64,000 nucleotides of DNA from Epiperipatus broadwayi. Lineage: Eukaryota > Onychophora > Udeonychophora > Euonychophora > Peripatidae. The stretch covers positions 3,323,598 through 3,387,597 of the forward strand of contig JAQFVV010006221.1 of the NCBI GenBank assembly GCA_028023455.1. The letters run 5' to 3'. Both the position numbers and the translations under genes were made by a program. The notes below the pieces were generated by a model that made no database searches, had not been told where the DNA came from, and was given only the letters and a program-made list of their open reading frames with translations. Within the stretch, counting starts at the first letter, position 1, and each line of letters starts with the position of its first letter. Of the stretch, positions 59,550-64,000 are shown one piece after another.

Positions 59550-61510
59550 CTATACCAATCTCATCCTAATCCCAGAATCTCTATTAAATTCTAGTTTTAT
59601 CTTTCTTATTAATATAGCTTCATTTATTTTCCTTTCTTTAATACTTTCTGCATGTAACCTCATTTTTATTGAACTTTGTGTAAATTTGTGTCCTGTTTCT
59701 TTTGTATATATATATATCAGTGATTTATTATCTGTCATATGTTATTTTAATCTTGTTTTTATAGATTTTTTTGTTTCTCCCACATATTTGTTATCAGTCC
59801 CACTATCTAAATATTGTTTGCATTTTATCACATATACTTCATTAATTATTTCTTTATTATATCCTATGTATTTGTTATCTATCAAATTTAATACGTTTTC
59901 TCTTTTTTTATTAACTATTTTTGTATTAATTGTTCTTTTGTATATTTTATTAATCTTCTTTATAATTTTTGCTAAACTTATTCACTATGATATTATTTGT
60001 TTCTATTCCTATATATCTATTTTCACCTTTCTTTTTCCCTTCACTTTTTTCATTTTTATTTATCTTATACTCTATTTTTCCAATATTTCTTTTAATTATA
60101 TATACAGGGAAACCATTCATTTTTAACTCATTGATTATTAAATCTTTTTGTTTATTATAATCTTCTTTCCTTGAATAATACATTGCAGCCCTGTATATTC
60201 TTGAATATATACAACTAATTTTATATTTCCTATCAATGTTGGAAAACCAACTTGTTATTTTGTTACCAATATTGTTCTTTTTATAAATACTTGTCTGAAT
60301 ACACCATTTTTTATCTATCAATTTCTTTTGAAACATTATATCCAGATATGCAATTTCATTCTCTTCCTTCTCAACCGCAAACTTTATATTCTCCTCTATT
60401 TTATTAATATCATTAATAAACCAGCTTATTTGTCTTTGGCTTTTATTAAAAATCATTAAATAATCGTCTACATATGTGTTAAAAAACAAAGGAGCATTTT
60501 TATTTTCTGTTATACTTCTATCAAACTCATTCATATAAATATTACTTCAAATTGCACTAAAAGCTCCTCACATTAACAATCCTTCTTTTTGCTTATAAAA
60601 TTCTGTATTATATTCAAAAACTAGATCCTTGCAACATAATTCCATTAAATCTACCAAAATATGAACAGGTAATTTTATTGTTTTATTTTTATTTCTCTAT
60701 AGCTAAATTTATCGCTTTACCTACATTTAAATTAGTATACATAGAAATAATGTCCATTTTTATAAACGTTAAGTTTCTGTATTCATATTTTTTAAATATG
60801 TCATTAATTTCATCTATTAAAATTTTATTATTTTTAATATTGAAATTTTCATATTCATTAGCATATTTTTTAAAAATTTCACTCAATAACCATTTTAAAA
60901 CTTTGTCTAAATAAGATCCTTTACAATCAATAATTGGACTTAGTGGGTTATTTTCCTTGTTAATTTTTGGAACCCCATATATTCTTGCTATTTTACATTG
61001 TTTACTTCCTATTTTTTCAAATGTTAACCTGCCTATTAACCCTCTTTATAAATATGTTTAATTAATGTATATATCCTTCTATTTTTTAAGTCACTGTCAT
61101 TCTTCTTAACTTTTTCAAACAACTTATCACTCAGCATAACCTTCATTTTTTCTAAATAATCTTTTTTATCTAATATCACTAATTTATTCCATTTATCTGA
61201 CTTTAAGAAAACTACTTCTTTTTCATACTTAGACTTAATCTTTCTGACTTCTTCCTCCCCTATTAATTCTTTGTTTTTCTTTACATTCTCTTTACTTCTA
61301 TTTTCAAATTTATTATTATTTTCTATTTTATATATCAAATTATTTCTTTCTTTTTAAATTCATCAAACCATATTTTCTCTTCATTATTTAACAATTTTGT
61401 AATATCATTGTCATCATAATAGTGTACTCCATATTTTTCCTCTATAAAATCTTGAGCTATTTTTTCCATTGTTGCTTCTATCTCTTCCACATCCTTCTTA
61501 ACAAGATCAA
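59550..61510 (-). pseudogene. Penelope-like reverse transcriptase with GIY-YIG endonuclease
   Basis: The coding unit runs 61510 to 59550. The N-terminal extension holds DVEEIEATMEKIAQDF and EKIWFDEFKKKE; then KSDKWNKLVILDKKDYLEKM is the conserved block before the palm. IARIYGVPKINKENNPLSP precedes LTFIKMDIISMYTNLNVGKA (motif A). KQKEGLLM and GAFSAI are interrupted by two in-frame TGA codons, and SNIYMNEFDR follows. FFNTYVDDYLMIFNKS is the YxDD catalytic box near 60465. The nuclease follows: NEVYVIKCKQYLDSGTDNKY, VGETKKSIKTRLK, then KETGHKF and ALxIRK...FNRDSGI. At least one frameshift (near 61345) and several stops are present, so it is a young pseudogene. Confidence 0.88.
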
Positions 61511-62082
61511 AATAAACTTGGTAAGTTCAAAGATTATGATGTTTATAGGTTTTAAATATTCAGAAATAATAATAAATATAAAATATTATTTTTAAAAGAA
61601 GAATGAGTAAGGAAATAATAAATATTATATGATTTAAAATTAAAAGAATTTTAGTTACTAATCATAAAGTTTAAGTTTATGAAGAATAGAGATAATTAGT
61701 AGATTGTTAATAATAATAAAATAGATAATATATTTAGATTAATAGTTGTCCTTGAATGTATATATGTATAAAGTTAGGAATACACATGTATAATTTATAT
61801 TTATTTTCTATTTATGTTGTACATTTTATTTTATATTAATTGTTTTATTTGGGTTTGATTATTTATTTCAGTTTTTTTAATATATATATTTTATGTTGTT
61901 TTTAGTTTTTTATTGTTTAAATTTTTATGGTGTTATTATATAGTTATGTTTTTTTATTTTATTTTGTTCATTATATCATAGCTCTGAAGAAGACTGCAGG
62001 TCAGTCAAAACGTAGGTGTAGGTATATGTACAAATAAAGAGTTTTGCTAAAAAGTGTTTGAAGCGGTTTGGATAAATTGTAT
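61504..62082 (+). repeat. Penelope-like terminal repeat, right (element 5' side)
   Basis: Reverse complement of the left terminal repeat with few differences. The minus-strand coding unit begins just inside its inner edge (VYFDLVKKDVEEIEATMEK near 61510). Confidence 0.85.
61980..62018 (+). ncRNA. Hammerhead remnant in Penelope-like terminal repeat (family E, right repeat)
   Basis: CTGAAGA at 61984-61990 is followed by a spare A, a perfect five-pair stem II (GACTG, loop CAGGT, CAGTC) and AAAACGTA. The same G12 to A change is present as in the left repeat, so it was already present when the element inserted. Confidence 0.6.
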
Positions 62083-62095
62083 TTATTGTATATAT

Positions 62096-62160
62096 GTGTA
62101 GAGATGATAATCTGGACCAACAGATGAGAGCTGATTTAGCACAAAATATGTATATTGGTG
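62096..62160 (+). ncRNA. Hammerhead remnant (family C), interrupted arm
   Basis: CAGATGA (U4 to A) at 62121-62127, stem II AGCTGATTTAGC (worn), AAAATATGTATATTGG. Stem I GACCAA/TTGGT is the best of the family. G12 is A. Confidence 0.5.
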
Positions 62161-62378
62161 ATTATTTATCTTTTAGACATATATGTGGTCAAAGGTATCA
62201 GTAGTATGAGATACTGTGGGGAGTTGAGAGTTGTGTGAAAGTCTGAGCTCAAAATACCCTAAATATTAATGTAAATAAAATGTTCACCTTTCTTGTAACC
62301 AAGGCAACAATAAATCAATTAAAACTAGTAGTTCAAGCTGAATTAGTAATACCAATAATATTTATTTACTTATCAACT

Positions 62379-63437
62379 TATAAATATTAATTCTTATTAA
62401 GCGCAATGTCAGCACGTAATACTTATATAAAGCCAAAGCTTTAGTACATGCGTCTTGAGTGCTTATTTTTTTTTAGCAAGAGAGACCTCTACAAATCATA
62501 ACACGAGATTCGACTTTATAAAGATAAGAGGGACCCTCTTATCTCTAACCTATTTTTCTTAATTATATAGGCAAATCTAAAGCATTTTGGTTTGGGAGCA
62601 GGAAGCTAATAAATTCATCACTGATTAAGTCCACTATTTCTATTAAACATTAACATTCGTGAAATCTTTCGATTTACAATGAGTCAATATTCAGATATTA
62701 AATTTAGAAATATTTTGAATCAATTTAAAGTTATAAATAATAATTCTTATTAAGCGCAATGTGCTTTAGCTTATATAAGTATTACGTGCTGACATTGCGC
62801 TTAATAAGAATTAATATTTATAACTTTAAATTGATTCAAAATATTTCTAAATTTAATATCTGAATATTGACTCGTTGTAAATCGAAAGATTTCGTGAATG
62901 TTAATGTTTAATAGAAATAGTGGACTTAATCAGTGAAGAATTTATTAGCTTCCTGCTCCCAAATCAAAATGCTTTAGATTTGCCTATATAATTAAGAAAA
63001 ATAGGTTAGAGATAAGAGGGTCCCTCTTATCTTTATAAAGTCGAATCTTGTGTTATGATTTGTAGAGGTCTCTCTTGCTAAAAAAATTAAGCACTCAAGG
63101 CGCATATACTAAAGCTTTAGCTTTATATAAGTATTACGTGCTGACATTGCGCTTAATAAGAATTATTATTTATAACTTTAAATTGATTCAAAATATTTCT
63201 AAATTTAATATCTGAATATTGACTCGTTGTAAATCGAAAGATTTCGCGAATGTTAATATTTAATAGAAATAGTGGACTTAATCAGTGAAGAATTTATTAG
63301 CTTCCTGCTCCCAAATCAAAATGCTTTAGATTTGCCTATATAATTAAGAAAAATAGGTTAGAGATAAGAGGGTCCCTCTTATCTTTATAAAGTCGAATCT
63401 CGTGTTATGATATGTAGAGGTCTCTCTTGCTAAAAAA
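62379..63437. repeat. Three-unit inverted and tandem array, unit about 351 bp
   Basis: Unit A (62379-62757) is inverted relative to units B (62763-63113) and C (63114-63437), which are in tandem with a 351-bp period. Shared words include CGTGCTGACATTGCGCTTAA, ATCGAAAGATTTCG and GCTTCCTGCTCCCAAATCAA. Every unit contains a palindrome with arms GATAAGAGGG and CCCTCTTATC around one base, and ends in GAGGTCTCTCTTGC followed by an A run. Units B and C differ at few positions, so the duplication is young. The family is not recognised; the A run resembles a retroposon tail, but it recurs between units. Confidence 0.8.
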
Positions 63438-64000
63438 AAAAATTATCAACTTATAAAAAATAAATTTTAATGTATATTGTATTATAATAATATAGTATCT
63501 ACTAGTAATAATTTAAAATAGTGATTATTATTTTTTATTTTTTTAAAAAGTGATTATAAAGATATATAATTAATATTGTTAACTTCAATTTATATTTATA
63601 AATAAATATTAGAAAATACATTGCACATTGGAAAAAAGAACAAAAAAGCACTTATTATTTAAAAGGGTACAAAATACAAAACAAAATTATAAAAATAATG
63701 ATAAATATCAGCTTCCTCTTTTATGTCCATCATAAATCAAATATATATTGTTTCGATTTTAATTATAGTAACGTAAAAAATATTGGAAACTGAAAGAAAT
63801 AATAATAAAAGAAAAATTAACCAATAGGCAGGCAGCAAACGTTAAGATCACGGAATTATGGGAAAGTTGACATCATGGAATTATGACAAGGATAGTTGAA
63901 AGCGCTCCTAAGTGACGTTTAAAGATATATTTTTATAAACTTTTAAGTACTGTATTTTCTAATATTTATTTATAAATTTACGTATATTATTTTGAAGAAA
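63438..64000. other. AT-rich sequence, nothing recognised
   Basis: A short self-similar word pair (AAGATCACGGAATTATGG and ACATCATGGAATTATGA) occurs at about 63840-63890. No coding. Confidence 0.45.

Larger units (their letters stand above)
58431..62082 (-). mobile_element. Nearly complete Penelope-like element with inverted terminal repeats
   Basis: The element is 3.65 kb, with inverted terminal repeats at 58474-59050 and 61504-62082 (about 0.58 kb each, nearly identical) and a roughly 43-bp extension outside the left repeat. A 13-bp target duplication flanks it. Between the repeats one minus-strand coding unit reads through a Penelope-type reverse transcriptase and a GIY-YIG nuclease. Each terminal repeat contains a hammerhead-like motif. 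The clear target duplication and similarity of the repeats suggest a comparatively recent insertion, although the coding unit already has stops and frameshifts. Confidence 0.88.
58275..62270 (+). mobile_element. Hammerhead family C arm, interrupted by a Penelope-like element
   Basis: The arm runs 58275-58430 and resumes at 62096-62270 (from GTGTAGAGATGATAATCTGG to CAAAATACCCTAAATATT). The intervening 3.65 kb is a Penelope-like insertion that left a 13-bp duplication, TTATTGTATATAT, at 58418-58430 and 62083-62095. Confidence 0.8.

Noticed and set aside
59268-60160. Plus-strand hydrophobic open frames of up to 146 codons
   Set aside because: They are antisense to the Penelope-like coding unit; the A/T-rich codons read as hydrophobic residues on the other strand.
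62379-63437. CRISPR-like array
   Set aside because: The repeats are about 351 bp, partly inverted, without spacers of constant size, and the context is animal DNA.

Overview
This is nuclear DNA from an AT-rich invertebrate animal. The introns run to several kilobases, one gene is cut into short exons with GT-AG borders, and the introns are full of decayed LINE, Penelope-like, hAT, mariner, piggyBac-like and short inverted-repeat elements. A run of exactly 500 Ns (14069-14568) is an assembly gap. The species cannot be named from what is visible; the one host gene looks like an invertebrate dual oxidase, so an arthropod or another invertebrate with a compact, AT-biased base composition is plausible.

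Only one host gene can be supported. Six minus-strand exons (56475-56571, 45118-45290, 37416-37594, 35543-35661, 16853-16990, 8231-8406) encode consecutive parts of a dual oxidase (Duox): the distal half of the peroxidase-homology domain, the linker into the first membrane segment, and the region just after the EF-hands. Reading phases match across the first five exons. The stretch between exons five and six (rest of the first membrane segment, intracellular linker, EF-hands) is not visible, and the 500-N gap lies in exactly that intron. The gene continues beyond both edges of the window.

Everything else is intronic or upstream mobile DNA. 2.7-7.1 kb: a TA-flanked terminal-inverted-repeat element and a LINE 3' half. 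10.4-11.6 kb: a LINE. 15.3-16.8 kb: a second copy of the TA-flanked family with an internal duplication. 18.7-20.6 kb: a palindrome and a related single unit carrying hammerhead-ribozyme motifs. 22.4-23.9 kb: a LINE. 27.7-28.0 kb: another palindrome with hammerhead-like ends. 28.9-30.06 kb: an hAT transposase remnant. 30.06-35.36 kb: three copies of another hammerhead-bearing family plus a mariner remnant. 38.2-39.15 kb: a Penelope-like element 3' half. 47.3-49.3 kb: a MITE, the third TA-flanked copy and a trinucleotide repeat. 50.7-51.3 kb: a second Penelope-like remnant. 53.9-56 kb: two opposed LINE remnants. 56.9-62.3 kb: a nested composite in which a piggyBac-like MITE and a nearly whole Penelope-like element (inverted 0.58 kb terminal repeats, 13-bp target duplication) sit inside hammerhead-bearing repeats. 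62.4-63.4 kb: a three-unit inverted and tandem array.

The most interesting theme is the density and diversity of hammerhead-type ribozyme motifs. At least five sequence-distinct families are present, most arranged as inverted pairs, several with the catalytic core intact or broken by a single change at a CpG. Because they lie in Duox introns in both orientations, the Duox pre-mRNA would contain both hammerhead motifs and long hairpins.
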